Shown: positions 16,277-23,613 of the stretch, piece by piece
Position numbering within the stretch: position 1 is the first letter of the stretch
Layout of the letters: each line of letters opens with the position of its first letter
Notes under the pieces: generated by a model
Database searches by the model: none
What the model was told of the DNA's origin: nothing
What the model saw: only the letters and a program-made list of their open reading frames with translations
IMG/VR virus record: IMGVR_UViG_3300011432_000012
Span: 1-45,777 of that record
Origin: a virus
Strand: one strand, 5' to 3'
DNA length: 45,777 nucleotides
Made by a program: the position numbers and the translations under genes

Positions 16277-16554
16277 ATTCGCCTCGTCGGGATGCCCAGC
16301 GCCGCGCGAGTCGATGTGCGCGCGGGTTTGGGCACTGGCACGAGGGGATAGCTCATGACCGGTCCCCCCGGTTGCCATTCCGGTTGCCAATTCGGGCGGT
16401 CTTTGGGCCCCTACGCGCCGAACGACTACCGAAACCAGCTAGCCTGGTTATGCTTGGGAAGACTTGGAACCAGCGTCGGAAAGAAGAGGTCGGGGGTTCA
16501 AATCCCCCCGCCCCGACTTGCAGCACAAGGACTTGCGCATGAGCGGTCGCCACT
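16277..16554. other. Non-coding attP interval
   Basis: Apart from the attP elements, no convincing gene was seen in this 278-base interval; a minus-strand frame here is short and covers the tRNA-like core. Confidence 0.6.
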
Positions 16555-16568
16555 TCAGTCGCCATTTC
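16368..16568. other. attP: attP: tRNA 3'-end core with flanking arm-type repeats
   Basis: Bases 16487-16516 read as the 3' end of a tRNA: a T-arm (GGGGG, TTCAAAT, CCCCC) followed by an acceptor strand GCCCCGA. No matching 5' half lies upstream at tRNA distance, so it is not a complete gene but an integration core that would restore a host tRNA. Two tandem 13-bp repeats lie left (16368-16380, 16381-16393) and two 12-bp repeats right (16545-16556, 16557-16568). All four share GCCA-(N)-TTC spacing and look like integrase arm sites. The integrase lies 0.8 kb to the right. Confidence 0.75.
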
Positions 16569-17310
16569 CACTGCCCATCTGCTCGAGATTCGTCACGCGC
16601 CGCCGGTGCAACTCGATGGCGACGGTCGCCTGGCGCCGGAGCTCGTAGGCCTCGTTGAATGCCCGCCGCTCCGCATCCTGAACGCCCAAGTTGAGCCACT
16701 GGCGGCACGCGGCGCAGATGTATCGCGGCAGCCCGACATCGAAGAGTGTTTTCTTTTCGCCGCAGAGCCCGCACCCGATGGCCTTCTCGGTTTGATACCG
16801 CTGGTCGGCTAGCAGCTTTAGGCGTTGCTTTTCTGCTGCCGCAGATTCCTTCGCCATGCGACGCTCGGTCTTGTCCAGCGGACCGAGCGGACGCACGGGC
16901 GAATTCATGGCGTCGCGCAACGCATTCAGGCGTGCGGCGACGGCCTCCTTGTCGGCGACGCGCCTCGCGACGTCGGTCGTCAACCAAGCGACCAACTCCG
17001 GATCCGCCCTGAACCATTCCCGGTGAACGCGGAGGTGCGCCCAGCGTTCATGCGCTTCCGCCTCAGAGAGAATCCATTCCGCGGCGGTGACGAGCACGAC
17101 CGGCTTCCCGGGCAACTGGAGGCCGTTGACGCGAGACGTGGGATTGATCGAGCGCCCCAGTTTGATTCGATCGCCGACCTGTATGGCGTAGAAGTGCGAC
17201 GGTTTCTGCGGTCCTTCGAAAGGAGCCGGCAGGCCGAAGCGCCGATACGTTTCATACAGCCGGTTGATCAGCGTGTCCTGTGGGTCGACGACCTCGTTCT
17301 CAGTGCCCAT
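16555..17310 (-). CDS. GIY-YIG-like (MUG113/T5orf172 type) protein with zinc ribbon
   Basis: Residues about 38-110 look like the MUG113/T5orf172 branch of the GIY-YIG nuclease superfamily: His-Phe-Tyr-Ala-Ile-Gln is the first strand, Ile-Lys-Leu-Gly-Arg-Ser-Ile-Asn-Pro-Thr-Ser-Arg the second motif with its Arg, and a later Ala-Glu-Ala-His-Glu-Arg supplies the Glu helix. A Cys-Gly-Leu-Cys and Cys-Ala-Ala-Cys pair near residue 195 forms a zinc ribbon. It is encoded between integrase and attP, and its 3' end covers the right-hand arm repeats. A nicking or DNA-binding role in integration or exclusion is possible. Confidence 0.7.
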   Translation of the reverse strand: MGTENEVVDPQDTLINRLYETYRRFGLPAPFEGPQKPSHFYAIQVGDRIKLGRSINPTSRVNGLQLPGKPVVLVTAAEWILSEAEAHERWAHLRVHREWFRADPELVAWLTTDVARRVADKEAVAARLNALRDAMNSPVRPLGPLDKTERRMAKESAAAEKQRLKLLADQRYQTEKAIGCGLCGEKKTLFDVGLPRYICAACRQWLNLGVQDAERRAFNEAYELRRQATVAIELHRRRVTNLEQMGSGNGD

Positions 17311-18385
17311 TCGCTTCTTTCTCCTCGAGCTGAATCCGCGCGCGCTCTAAGTTCTCCGGCCGCTCACGCATGTACTGATTTGTAACCGCCAGAGTGGACT
17401 GCTTTAACCACTGTGCCGCAGTCGTCAGATCGCCGATGTCCCCGACCACCATACGGCGCAACCCGTGGAAAGCACGACCTTTGATGTGCGCCACGCCGGC
17501 GCGCTTCTCTGCCTCACCGAGGTGCCAGTGCAGCCCGGAATACCGCAGGACCTTCGTGGGGCGGTATCGACTCCAGAAGACCCAGCCAGATTCGTTGCGA
17601 TGCCCGTGCGCCTCGAGCAGCGCCGCACGAGCCACGACAGTCATGGGTCGCGTAAACGTCTCGGCCGTCTTATCCCACTCGGCACGGAACGTGACGCCGC
17701 CCTGCTCGAAGTCGATGTCTTCCCACCGCAGGTGGAGGATCGCATTGATGCGCGCGCCATACGAGGCGCAGAGCTGGATGACATTGCGGGCGCGCCACTG
17801 CTCGGGCCAATCGAGCGCGGCCGCAATCTTGAGCAGCTCGGCGCGCGTGTACTCGGCCGGCCGCGCGTCGCGCTGGCTGCGCGGCGTCTGGTAGCGGTAG
17901 GTCGCCAGTGGGTTCTGGCCGATGATCCGGCGACCTTGGGCGAAATTGAGCATCTGGCGCAGAAAACCGACGAGCCGCCGGATCGTCCCGTGCGCGATCT
18001 TCTTCGCGCGTAACCGATCGCGGAGTGCGTCGGCATCCTCGTGGCCCAGCTCGGTGACGGGTCTCTTGATGACGGAGAGGCGGCTAGCCCAGTCGGCATA
18101 CAGCGTGGCCGTCTTCGGCCGCCAGCCATGCTCATTGGCCGCTTTGTATTTGATCCAGAGTTCCGCGACCGTCGGAATCGGTCCACCGATCGGCATGAGG
18201 CGCCGGCGCTCCGCGGCATACTCCTCCGCCCACCGCTTGGCATCGGCCTCCTGCGAAACCGGCCAACTCTTGGTGTGCCGCTTCTTCCGAGCATCCCGCC
18301 ATTCGCACCACACGCGACCGCGCGCGACCCACAGGCGGACCGTGGCGCCGTGGACACCGTAAGTGCGACCCTGTCTACGCGTCAC
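17300..18385 (-). CDS. int: Tyrosine-type integrase
   Basis: This 361-residue recombinase catalyses site-specific integration and excision. The order is an arm-binding N-terminus (about 1-60), a core-binding SAM-like domain (about 70-160, with a Leu-Arg-Gln-Met-Leu-Asn-Phe-Ala), and a catalytic domain. The catalytic residues are visible: Arg in Tyr-Gly-Ala-Arg-Ile-Asn, His-Gly-Leu-Arg-Arg (H-x-x-R), and Tyr in Thr-Asn-Gln-Tyr-Met-Arg. The gene starts at GTG 18385, overlaps the 57-residue gene upstream by 11 bases, and its end overlaps the GIY-YIG-like gene. The attP site lies just beyond. Confidence 0.95.
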   Translation of the reverse strand: MTRRQGRTYGVHGATVRLWVARGRVWCEWRDARKKRHTKSWPVSQEADAKRWAEEYAAERRRLMPIGGPIPTVAELWIKYKAANEHGWRPKTATLYADWASRLSVIKRPVTELGHEDADALRDRLRAKKIAHGTIRRLVGFLRQMLNFAQGRRIIGQNPLATYRYQTPRSQRDARPAEYTRAELLKIAAALDWPEQWRARNVIQLCASYGARINAILHLRWEDIDFEQGGVTFRAEWDKTAETFTRPMTVVARAALLEAHGHRNESGWVFWSRYRPTKVLRYSGLHWHLGEAEKRAGVAHIKGRAFHGLRRMVVGDIGDLTTAAQWLKQSTLAVTNQYMRERPENLERARIQLEEKEANGH

Positions 18386-18548
18386 GACGGGCCCGCGCGC
18401 GAGCGGATAGGACGATAGGATCCTCGGCTTCGGCAGACTCCAACAAATCTACCCATCGTGCGACGGTCTGGAGTGTCGGCGCGGCCGACATGTCGACCAG
18501 CGTTCGCATCTCGTTCAGCACGCGATCGACATTGCCGGACTCAGCCAT
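18375..18548 (-). CDS. Small protein upstream of integrase (57 aa)
   Basis: A 57-residue frame starts with ATG at 18548, overlapping the end of the previous gene, and stops with TAG at 18375, inside the integrase start. It is a soluble helical protein (Val-Leu-Asn-Glu-Met-Arg-Thr-Leu-Val-Asp) with an Arg-rich end. It may be an excisionase-sized accessory factor, but no winged-helix pattern was seen. Confidence 0.5.
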   Translation of the reverse strand: MAESGNVDRVLNEMRTLVDMSAAPTLQTVARWVDLLESAEAEDPIVLSARARARRDA

Positions 18549-18795
18549 CGCTCAGGTCCTCGCGCTCCATCTTCTCCGGCATCTCCGCCATCGCCGCGTA
18601 CAGATTCACGCCGTGCTCTTGCAGCTCCACGCCGAGCGCGCGCCACGCAAACAGCATCGCGGCTTTGTGGTCGCTCTTCATCGTGGCCGCGTATCCCAGC
18701 GAGCGCAGCTGGATCGTGACGACGACGCCGTGCGGCACGGGGCTGACCTCGAGGTCGACCACGGTCTGGCCCTTGGGCGGAATCGGCGAACTCAC
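18541..18795 (-). CDS. Hypothetical protein (84 aa)
   Basis: Unrecognised, possibly a beta-strand start (Val-Val-Asp-Leu-Glu-Val) followed by a helical end with Leu-Gln-Glu-His-Gly-Val. GTG at 18795 overlaps the upstream stop (GTGA). Confidence 0.6.
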   Translation of the reverse strand: MSSPIPPKGQTVVDLEVSPVPHGVVVTIQLRSLGYAATMKSDHKAAMLFAWRALGVELQEHGVNLYAAMAEMPEKMEREDLSDG

Positions 18796-19379
18796 GCGCT
18801 CTCCGCGATCTGGCCGGGCGCCACTCGCCAGTTCGGCGTGAAGCATTTGCACTTCCGACAAGAGCCGTAGCGGTGGATGCCGAGCGAATGCGCGCAGTCG
18901 GGGCATGGCGGCGACGTCGCCTGGGCCAGCGCGTTGTCGTGCGCGCGCTTTGCACCATCCCACGCTGCGGCGTAGTGCCGGAACAGCAGCGCCTGCACGA
19001 AGCCCGCATGCCGCAGCGGTTCGATCTCCCGCTCGGGCGCCTTGCGCTGCACCCACCAACAGTCGGCGCAGCGGACGATGATGCCACACTCGGCCGGCAC
19101 TTCGCGCGGATCCACGAGCCCCTTGGGAAAGGCAAAGTAGAGCCGCATGACCGCCTGCAGATACTTCCGGTACTTGCCCGCGCGGACGTCGGCGAGGAAA
19201 TCCGCGCGGCTGATCTTCACCTCGTAGGCGGTGAGGCGCGGTCGCGTCCACGAGAGGCGCATGGCTGCGACATCGACGATGCCGGCGCTCAAGGCCAGCT
19301 TCTCGATCGCGATCTCACCGGCGAGATGGCGCAGATCCAGGAGCTCGGCCGCGAGCTCGTCGTGCTTCCAGTCGGTCAT
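18792..19379 (-). CDS. MmcB-like PD-(D/E)XK protein with zinc ribbon
   Basis: Residues about 45-105 match the MmcB-like (DUF4/PD-(D/E)XK) nuclease pattern: Tyr-Glu-Val-Lys-Ile-Ser-Arg-Ala-Asp-Phe-Leu holds the E-x-K active-site pair, then Tyr-Leu-Gln-Ala-Val-Met, Tyr-Phe-Ala-Phe-Pro-Lys-Gly-Leu and Pro-Ala-Glu-Cys-Gly-Ile. MmcB proteins are linked to DNA repair. The C-terminus adds Cys-Pro-Asp-Cys and Cys-Arg-Lys-Cys, a zinc ribbon. ATG overlaps the previous stop. Likely processes phage or host DNA. Confidence 0.7.
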   Translation of the reverse strand: MTDWKHDELAAELLDLRHLAGEIAIEKLALSAGIVDVAAMRLSWTRPRLTAYEVKISRADFLADVRAGKYRKYLQAVMRLYFAFPKGLVDPREVPAECGIIVRCADCWWVQRKAPEREIEPLRHAGFVQALLFRHYAAAWDGAKRAHDNALAQATSPPCPDCAHSLGIHRYGSCRKCKCFTPNWRVAPGQIAESA

Positions 19380-19654
19380 CGCCGGTGCGCCGCGGCATCA
19401 GGACACGTCGCGAAGTGGCTTTGATACAGCTTCTCCCCAGGCGCCGGCGCTGCAGTGAACGTCGCGAGCAGATCCTTCCCCGCGCGCAGCTCGTCCTGGT
19501 CGAAGCCTTGCTGCGCCTCGTCGAGCAGCGTCTCGTCAATCCGAAAGCCGCGCGGCGCGACAACGGGCTCGGCGTCGACGGGCATGCGCTTCCCGTTCGT
19601 GGTGATCGTCCAGAGGATCGGCTCCTCGCACGAGCGGCAGCGAGAGAGCTTCAC
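19376..19654 (-). CDS. Small zinc-finger protein (92 aa)
   Basis: The N-terminus has Cys-Arg-Ser-Cys followed by Ile-Leu-Trp, then a His-Phe-Ala-Thr-Cys-Pro near the C-terminus, which could complete a zinc site. This is the pattern of many phage proteins that report a Cys pair, a Trp and a late His-x3-Cys. GTG at 19654 overlaps the upstream stop. Confidence 0.6.
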   Translation of the reverse strand: MKLSRCRSCEEPILWTITTNGKRMPVDAEPVVAPRGFRIDETLLDEAQQGFDQDELRAGKDLLATFTAAPAPGEKLYQSHFATCPDAAAHRR

Positions 19655-19983
19655 GCGATGCCCCGCCGGACTTCATCCCACAGCCGGCGCTCGCCCTGCG
19701 TCAGCCCCTCGAGCGGCGTCACGTGATCGCCCAGCGGATGGATCGTGCCCAACCCTTCCTGCACGACGTCCTGGTCGTCGCCGTCGTCGTCGAGCAGCTT
19801 CGTGATCGGCGCCGACGGTAGCACATCGACGACCTCCCGCGTGCGCGGCGTGTGCCGGCGCTCGAACTGGGCGAACGGCCGCAGCAGCGACCAGAAGACC
19901 AGCAGCACGACGAACGCCACCAGCAGTTCGACGACCCACGCCACCACAGCGAGGGCGGCGAGGACGAGCGCGAGCACCTTCAT
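19651..19983 (-). CDS. Membrane protein (110 aa)
   Basis: The N-terminal 40 residues hold a long hydrophobic stretch rich in Leu/Val/Ala (one or two helices), followed by a soluble acidic region with Asp-Asp-Asp-Gly-Asp-Asp-Gln-Asp. It is overlapped by neighbours on both sides (ATGA). Function unknown. Confidence 0.65.
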   Translation of the reverse strand: MKVLALVLAALAVVAWVVELLVAFVVLLVFWSLLRPFAQFERRHTPRTREVVDVLPSAPITKLLDDDGDDQDVVQEGLGTIHPLGDHVTPLEGLTQGERRLWDEVRRGIA

Positions 19984-20201
19984 GGGGCACCCTCGGCCTC
20001 GATCGCCGCGCGCTCGACCGGATCGGCGGTGACGTGGCGATCGGAGAGCATCTGGAAGGACCAGCACGCCATCCCGCGGAGGCCGGCGTAGTGCTGGAGG
20101 CGGCGCCGATCAGCGTGGCAGTGCTGCCAGAACCGGCAGGGCGTCGTCGGGGAGTCTGCTTCCTGGCAGAGCGGCTCGTCACACTTCATCGGCACCGTCA
20201 T
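19980..20201 (-). CDS. Small cysteine-rich protein (73 aa)
   Basis: It has Cys residues near positions 7, 12, 22 and 28 with a His-Cys-His, suggesting zinc. ATG at 20201 overlaps the replication gene stop as TCA/CAT. An internal ATG four residues later is possible. No family recognised. Confidence 0.55.
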   Translation of the reverse strand: MTVPMKCDEPLCQEADSPTTPCRFWQHCHADRRRLQHYAGLRGMACWSFQMLSDRHVTADPVERAAIEAEGAP

Positions 20202-20632
20202 CTGGCACCGCCGTTGCCGTCGTCCTTGCGTGCAACGTTAAGACTTTCTTTTATTCTCTCTCTAATTCTACTTCTACTTCTGTGCGACTCAGTGCCCAAC
20301 CGCTTGTCAGCGGACGCCCTACCCGCGACCGACGCCTTCTCCGACCGTGCGCACTGGTCGGCATAGACTTGAGCGAGCTTCCTGTTGATGAGTCGTTGGT
20401 CTTCCGTGCCGTCTGAGATGAATCCGAGTTCCAACACACGGGCAACTAAACGCCGACTCGCGCCCAACGCCTTGGCAACGACCTTGGCGTCAGCGGGCAC
20501 CGAGCCCTCGCGCCACTGCCAGCACAGGAGGGTGATGTAGACCCCGCGCTCGGCGTAGCTCATCCGCCGCACGCGCTCGTCGGTGTCCCAGGCGTCGATC
20601 TCGAGCGGGAACCACTTCAGCGGTGCGGCCAC
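20198..20632 (-). CDS. DUF1376-like replication initiation protein
   Basis: The N-terminal 100 residues match the DUF1376 pattern found in phage replication proteins: Lys-Trp-Phe-Pro-Leu, Asp-Ala-Trp-Asp-Thr-Asp, Met-Ser-Tyr-Ala-Glu-Arg-Gly-Val-Tyr, Leu-Cys-Trp-Gln-Trp. The family usually begins longer replication proteins; here the protein ends after 144 residues in a basic Arg/Ser/Lys tail without a helicase loader. That tail is encoded by an AT-rich patch (20233-20285). GTG at 20632 follows directly on the acidic microprotein's stop. Confidence 0.7.
   Translation of the reverse strand: MAAPLKWFPLEIDAWDTDERVRRMSYAERGVYITLLCWQWREGSVPADAKVVAKALGASRRLVARVLELGFISDGTEDQRLINRKLAQVYADQCARSEKASVAGRASADKRLGTESHRSRSRIRERIKESLNVARKDDGNGGAR
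20233..20285. other. AT-rich tract inside replication gene (candidate origin)
   Basis: About 50 bases that are roughly two thirds A/T, pyrimidine-rich on the plus strand with TCTCTCTC and TTCTACTTCTACTTC repeats, stand out sharply against the GC-rich surroundings. In lambda the origin lies inside the O gene, so this is a candidate DNA-unwinding site; no experimental or iteron evidence is visible. Confidence 0.35.
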
Positions 20633-20755
20633 CTACCGCCCCGCCTCGTTCGGATCGAAGAGTTCGTCCTCGTCGTCGTAGCCGTCGCCGTCCTCGTCCT
20701 CATCCTCGTCCAGGTCCTCGTCGAGCTCGGGTGCGGTCTTCGGTTTGGTGGTCAT
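20633..20755 (-). CDS. Very acidic 40-residue protein
   Basis: A 40-codon frame from ATG 20755 to TAG 20633, ending directly before the GTG of the replication gene. Nineteen of the 40 residues are Asp or Glu. It may be a DNA-mimic-type inhibitor or a partner of basic neighbours; the acidic run could also be a chance product of GAC/GAG repeats, but the exact fit between two genes argues for a gene. Confidence 0.5.
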   Translation of the reverse strand: MTTKPKTAPELDEDLDEDEDEDGDGYDDEDELFDPNEAGR

Positions 20756-20757
20756 CC

Positions 20758-21522
20758 CTACCATCCCTTTCGGTTGAGCTTCACGCCGCAGCGACGGCAG
20801 GGATCGAAATCCGTCATCACGCCGCAGTCAGGATTCGTGCACTTCACGCTGCCCGAGAGCTGCGTGCCCTTCGGCGTCGGCGCCGCGGCTGTCGGCTTCG
20901 CCGGCGGTGCCGTAGCGTGACGCTTCCACCCCAGGTCCTTCGCGCGCTTGTAGATCGTCTTCATCGAGACGCCGGTGCGCTTTTCGATCTCGGGTCCCGA
21001 GACGCCCTTCTCGTATTGCAGCTGGATGGTGGCCAGCTTGTCGGGGCTGAGCCGCGTGGCTCCGGCCTCGCTCGGCGTGGCGGCGTGCGCGGCGGTGGCC
21101 GGCGGCCGTTTCCATTGTCCCTCACTGGCGCGCGTGTAGATCGTCGCGACGCTGACGCCCGCGGCCTTGGCGATCTCGGCGACGGGTTTCCCGGCCGCGT
21201 AGTCGCGCTTCGACTGATTCCATTTCGGGTCGTGCGGATTGCCGCGCGTGTTCCGCTGGCCGTTCTTCCCGCCGCCGTTGCGCGCCGGCGGCAGCGTCAG
21301 CCCGACTGGCACCGCAACGCCGGCGCGCTTGCGCACCGCGGCGATGATCACGTCGAGATCCGCGATCTCTTGCACGCTGGCCGCGCGTTGCTGCTCGAGC
21401 TGCGCGAGCAAGGCGGGGTAATCAATGGCGTTCACCGAAACCACACGGTCGGTCGGTCGGTCGGTCGGTCGGTCGGTCGGTCTGGCCTTGACCCTGATGC
21501 GAGGATAGACGCCGCGCGGCAT
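20758..21522 (-). CDS. Two-HTH regulator with zinc ribbon
   Basis: This 254-residue protein has two homeodomain-like helix-turn-helix units: Pro-Val-Ala-Glu-Ile-Ala-Lys-Ala-Ala-Gly-Val-Ser (about 120) and Ser-Gly-Pro-Glu-Ile-Glu-Lys-Arg-Thr-Gly-Val-Ser (about 180). A C-terminal zinc ribbon has Cys-Thr-Asn-Pro-Asp-Cys and Cys-Arg-Arg-Cys. Residues about 14-26 are Pro-Thr-Asp-Arg repeats encoded by (CGGT)9. The ATG at 21522 overlaps the ParB stop as TGATG. It may act with ParB or control early transcription. Confidence 0.75.
   Translation of the reverse strand: MPRGVYPRIRVKARPTDRPTDRPTDRVVSVNAIDYPALLAQLEQQRAASVQEIADLDVIIAAVRKRAGVAVPVGLTLPPARNGGGKNGQRNTRGNPHDPKWNQSKRDYAAGKPVAEIAKAAGVSVATIYTRASEGQWKRPPATAAHAATPSEAGATRLSPDKLATIQLQYEKGVSGPEIEKRTGVSMKTIYKRAKDLGWKRHATAPPAKPTAAAPTPKGTQLSGSVKCTNPDCGVMTDFDPCRRCGVKLNRKGW
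21446..21481. repeat. (CGGT)9 tetranucleotide tract
   Basis: Nine perfect CGGT units (ACCG on the coding strand) sit about 40 bases inside the two-HTH gene. Loss or gain of one unit would shift the frame, so this could be a slipped-strand on/off switch. Confidence 0.9.
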
Positions 21523-23078
21523 CAGCGGCTCCCTTTCTTCTTTGCCTTCTTGGCGGCGGGCTTCTTCTCCTCCACCTTGGGCGCGACCTGGTCGACGATC
21601 TTCGCGGCGTCGATGCCGAGCTCTTTGAACTCGTCCGCCATGCCGTACACGCGCCACCCGTTCAGATTCTCGAGATAGGTCAGCCATGCCACGCGGCGCA
21701 GCAGCTGCTCGGGGGTCTTGCCCACCGGCACCAGGTTGAGCGCACCCTTGAACACGTCGTGCGGCCACGGGGCGACTTCAGAGAGGACGCGCTCCATGAG
21801 CGCCGAGGTTGGTCCGATCGGCGCATCCTTGACCCGCTCGGCCAGCGCCTTCGCTAGGACGGGCAGCGCCTTCTTCCAGCGAGCGCGCTCGAGCTCCTCG
21901 GCCTCGTGCGCGCGTTTGCGCCGTGCCTCCTCCTGGATCCAGTTCCGATCAGTGGCCGGCGCGAGCTTGCCGGATGCCTGGGCCTTCGCGCGCCGCTTGC
22001 GGGCGCGGGCCGACTCGGGGAAGTGCACCTCGCACTTGTCGCGATTCACGCAGACGCGGAAGGCCTCGCCGCGGGACTGGCCGGCGGCGACGATGCCGAT
22101 CCGGCTCCACGCGCAGGTCTTCGACTTCTTCGTCCCGTCGGCGCGGCGCCAGGACATCTCGCCATAGGTGCGAACCTTCCCGTCCTTGGCGTCGTCGCGG
22201 AGCCCATGGTCGTAGGTGATGTAGACGGGCTCGAGGTCGTCCGACTCGGCCTCTTTCAGCGCCACCACCGTCGCCGGGAACAGCACCGGATCCACGTCCT
22301 CCGGCCGGAAGCGCACGTGATCGTCGATGTAGTTCGCGAGCTCGCGGACGCTGACCGCCGTGACCGCGCGGGGCAGCTCGAGCGACGGTTGCTCGGGATC
22401 GTAGTCGGCATCCTCGCCCTGCCAGAGGCCTCCGCCCGCCTGGGACTGGTAGCGGTTCACCCGCTTGGGATCGCCCATGACGCGCTTCTGCTCGGCCGGC
22501 TTCAGGCGCGCGAGGAGGATGGCGTGGCCCGCGGTGATCAGTCCCTCCTCGAGGTACTTCTTCGCCTCGGGGATCAGCTGCAGCAGCTTGAGCCGGTCGT
22601 AGACGTACTTCATCGAGAGCCCGATCCGCGCCGCGAGCTTGGCGACGTCGTAGCCCGCCTTCTCCATCAGCATCTTGAACCCGGCCGCCTCGTCGAGCGG
22701 CGCGACGTCGTCTCTCTGCTTATTCTCGACGGTCAACAGCTCGAGGAACGCGACGTCGCTGAGCGGCCGCACCACGGCGAGGAGGCTCGTGAGCCCCGCG
22801 ATCTTCGCCGCCCGGTAGCGCCGGTGGCCGGCGCCGATCTCGTAGTTCTGCCCGGCCCGCCGGACGATGATCGGCGTCAGCTGCCCGTTCACGCGCAACG
22901 ACTCGGCCGTTTCGGCTAGCTTCGCGGGGTCGAAGTGCTTGCGCGGGTTCCAGGGCGACTCGATCAGCTCGCGTAGAGGGATATGGCGGAGCTCCCCAGC
23001 GCCGGCTGGCGAGGGGACTGTGGCGATCTCGCCGAGGTGCGGCGTCGTCGGTGCAGCAGTAGCGGTCACGGTGCTCAT
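21522..23078 (-). CDS. parB: ParB-like nuclease/partition domain protein
   Basis: A 518-residue ParB/Spo0J-family protein. Residues about 30-130 show the ParB N domain: Glu-Ser-Pro-Trp-Asn-Pro-Arg-Lys-His-Phe, Asn-Gly-Gln-Leu-Thr-Pro-Ile, and Glu-Ile-Gly-Ala-Gly-His-Arg-Arg-Tyr-Arg-Ala-Ala. A helix-turn-helix follows at about 165-190 (Leu-Ala-Ala-Arg-Ile-Gly-Leu-Ser). A long C-terminal extension (about 250-518) ends in a Lys/Ala-rich tail. No ParA gene is present, so a solo role in gene control or DNA handling is more likely than partition. ATG at 23078 overlaps the upstream stop. Confidence 0.85.
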   Translation of the reverse strand: MSTVTATAAPTTPHLGEIATVPSPAGAGELRHIPLRELIESPWNPRKHFDPAKLAETAESLRVNGQLTPIIVRRAGQNYEIGAGHRRYRAAKIAGLTSLLAVVRPLSDVAFLELLTVENKQRDDVAPLDEAAGFKMLMEKAGYDVAKLAARIGLSMKYVYDRLKLLQLIPEAKKYLEEGLITAGHAILLARLKPAEQKRVMGDPKRVNRYQSQAGGGLWQGEDADYDPEQPSLELPRAVTAVSVRELANYIDDHVRFRPEDVDPVLFPATVVALKEAESDDLEPVYITYDHGLRDDAKDGKVRTYGEMSWRRADGTKKSKTCAWSRIGIVAAGQSRGEAFRVCVNRDKCEVHFPESARARKRRAKAQASGKLAPATDRNWIQEEARRKRAHEAEELERARWKKALPVLAKALAERVKDAPIGPTSALMERVLSEVAPWPHDVFKGALNLVPVGKTPEQLLRRVAWLTYLENLNGWRVYGMADEFKELGIDAAKIVDQVAPKVEEKKPAAKKAKKKGSR

Positions 23079-23272
23079 CTCCCTTGGTTGCAGGCGTCGT
23101 TCCACGCGCGCAGGCGGCGCAGTTCGGTGACGTGCAGCTTGTGCTGCTCGACGCGCGTCGCATGGGGCCCGCCGGTCCGAGTCATGCAGCCGACGCCGGG
23201 CTTCGCGTTGCAGGCCGGGCACGCGACGTCGAGGACCGTCGGCTCGTCCGGTGAGGTCCTCAGCGTCGTCAT
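23075..23272 (-). CDS. Zinc-knuckle microprotein (65 aa)
   Basis: It has Cys-Pro-Ala-Cys-Asn-Ala-Lys-Pro-Gly-Val-Gly-Cys followed by a His and Arg, the small phage zinc-finger type (CPxC...PG..C...H..R). ATG overlaps the upstream stop (ATGA). Likely a DNA-binding or adaptor protein. Confidence 0.65.
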   Translation of the reverse strand: MTTLRTSPDEPTVLDVACPACNAKPGVGCMTRTGGPHATRVEQHKLHVTELRRLRAWNDACNQGR

Positions 23273-23613
23273 CGCCCTCGACGTCCGCGGCCGCGGCCGC
23301 GCTTCTTCAGCCCGAAGAGATCACCGTCCCCACCGTCCTGCGCCGCCTTCGTGCTCTTCTCGTTCGGACCGGCGAGGAAGTTGAACGTGCCCTGCTCGTC
23401 GAACTTGGGGCCGAGGCGCGACGCGATGTCGTGGGCCTCGCCCTCGAGCTGCTTGGCCTCGTTGTGGCGATCGAGCTCCGTGCACTTCTTCGCGACCTTC
23501 GTCAGTTCGGCCGCGCGGCGCTTCAGCGCCCGGCAGACGGTGCGGCAGTCGTTCAGCGCGAGCGCCCCGATCGTCAGCGTCGGGTCGTGGGCAGGTGCGG
23601 CATCTGTGGTCAT
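23269..23613 (-). CDS. Hypothetical protein (114 aa)
   Basis: A helical protein (Leu-Lys-Arg-Arg-Ala-Ala-Glu-Leu-Thr-Lys) ending in an Arg/Gly-rich tail, probably nucleic-acid binding. ATG at 23613 has AGGAG eight bases before it and is preferred over an ATG ten codons earlier. Confidence 0.6.
   Translation of the reverse strand: MTTDAAPAHDPTLTIGALALNDCRTVCRALKRRAAELTKVAKKCTELDRHNEAKQLEGEAHDIASRLGPKFDEQGTFNFLAGPNEKSTKAAQDGGDGDLFGLKKRGRGRGRRGR

Noticed and set aside
16392-16516. A complete tRNA gene
   Set aside because: Only the 3' part is present; the nearest 5' acceptor-like string is too far away and does not pair.
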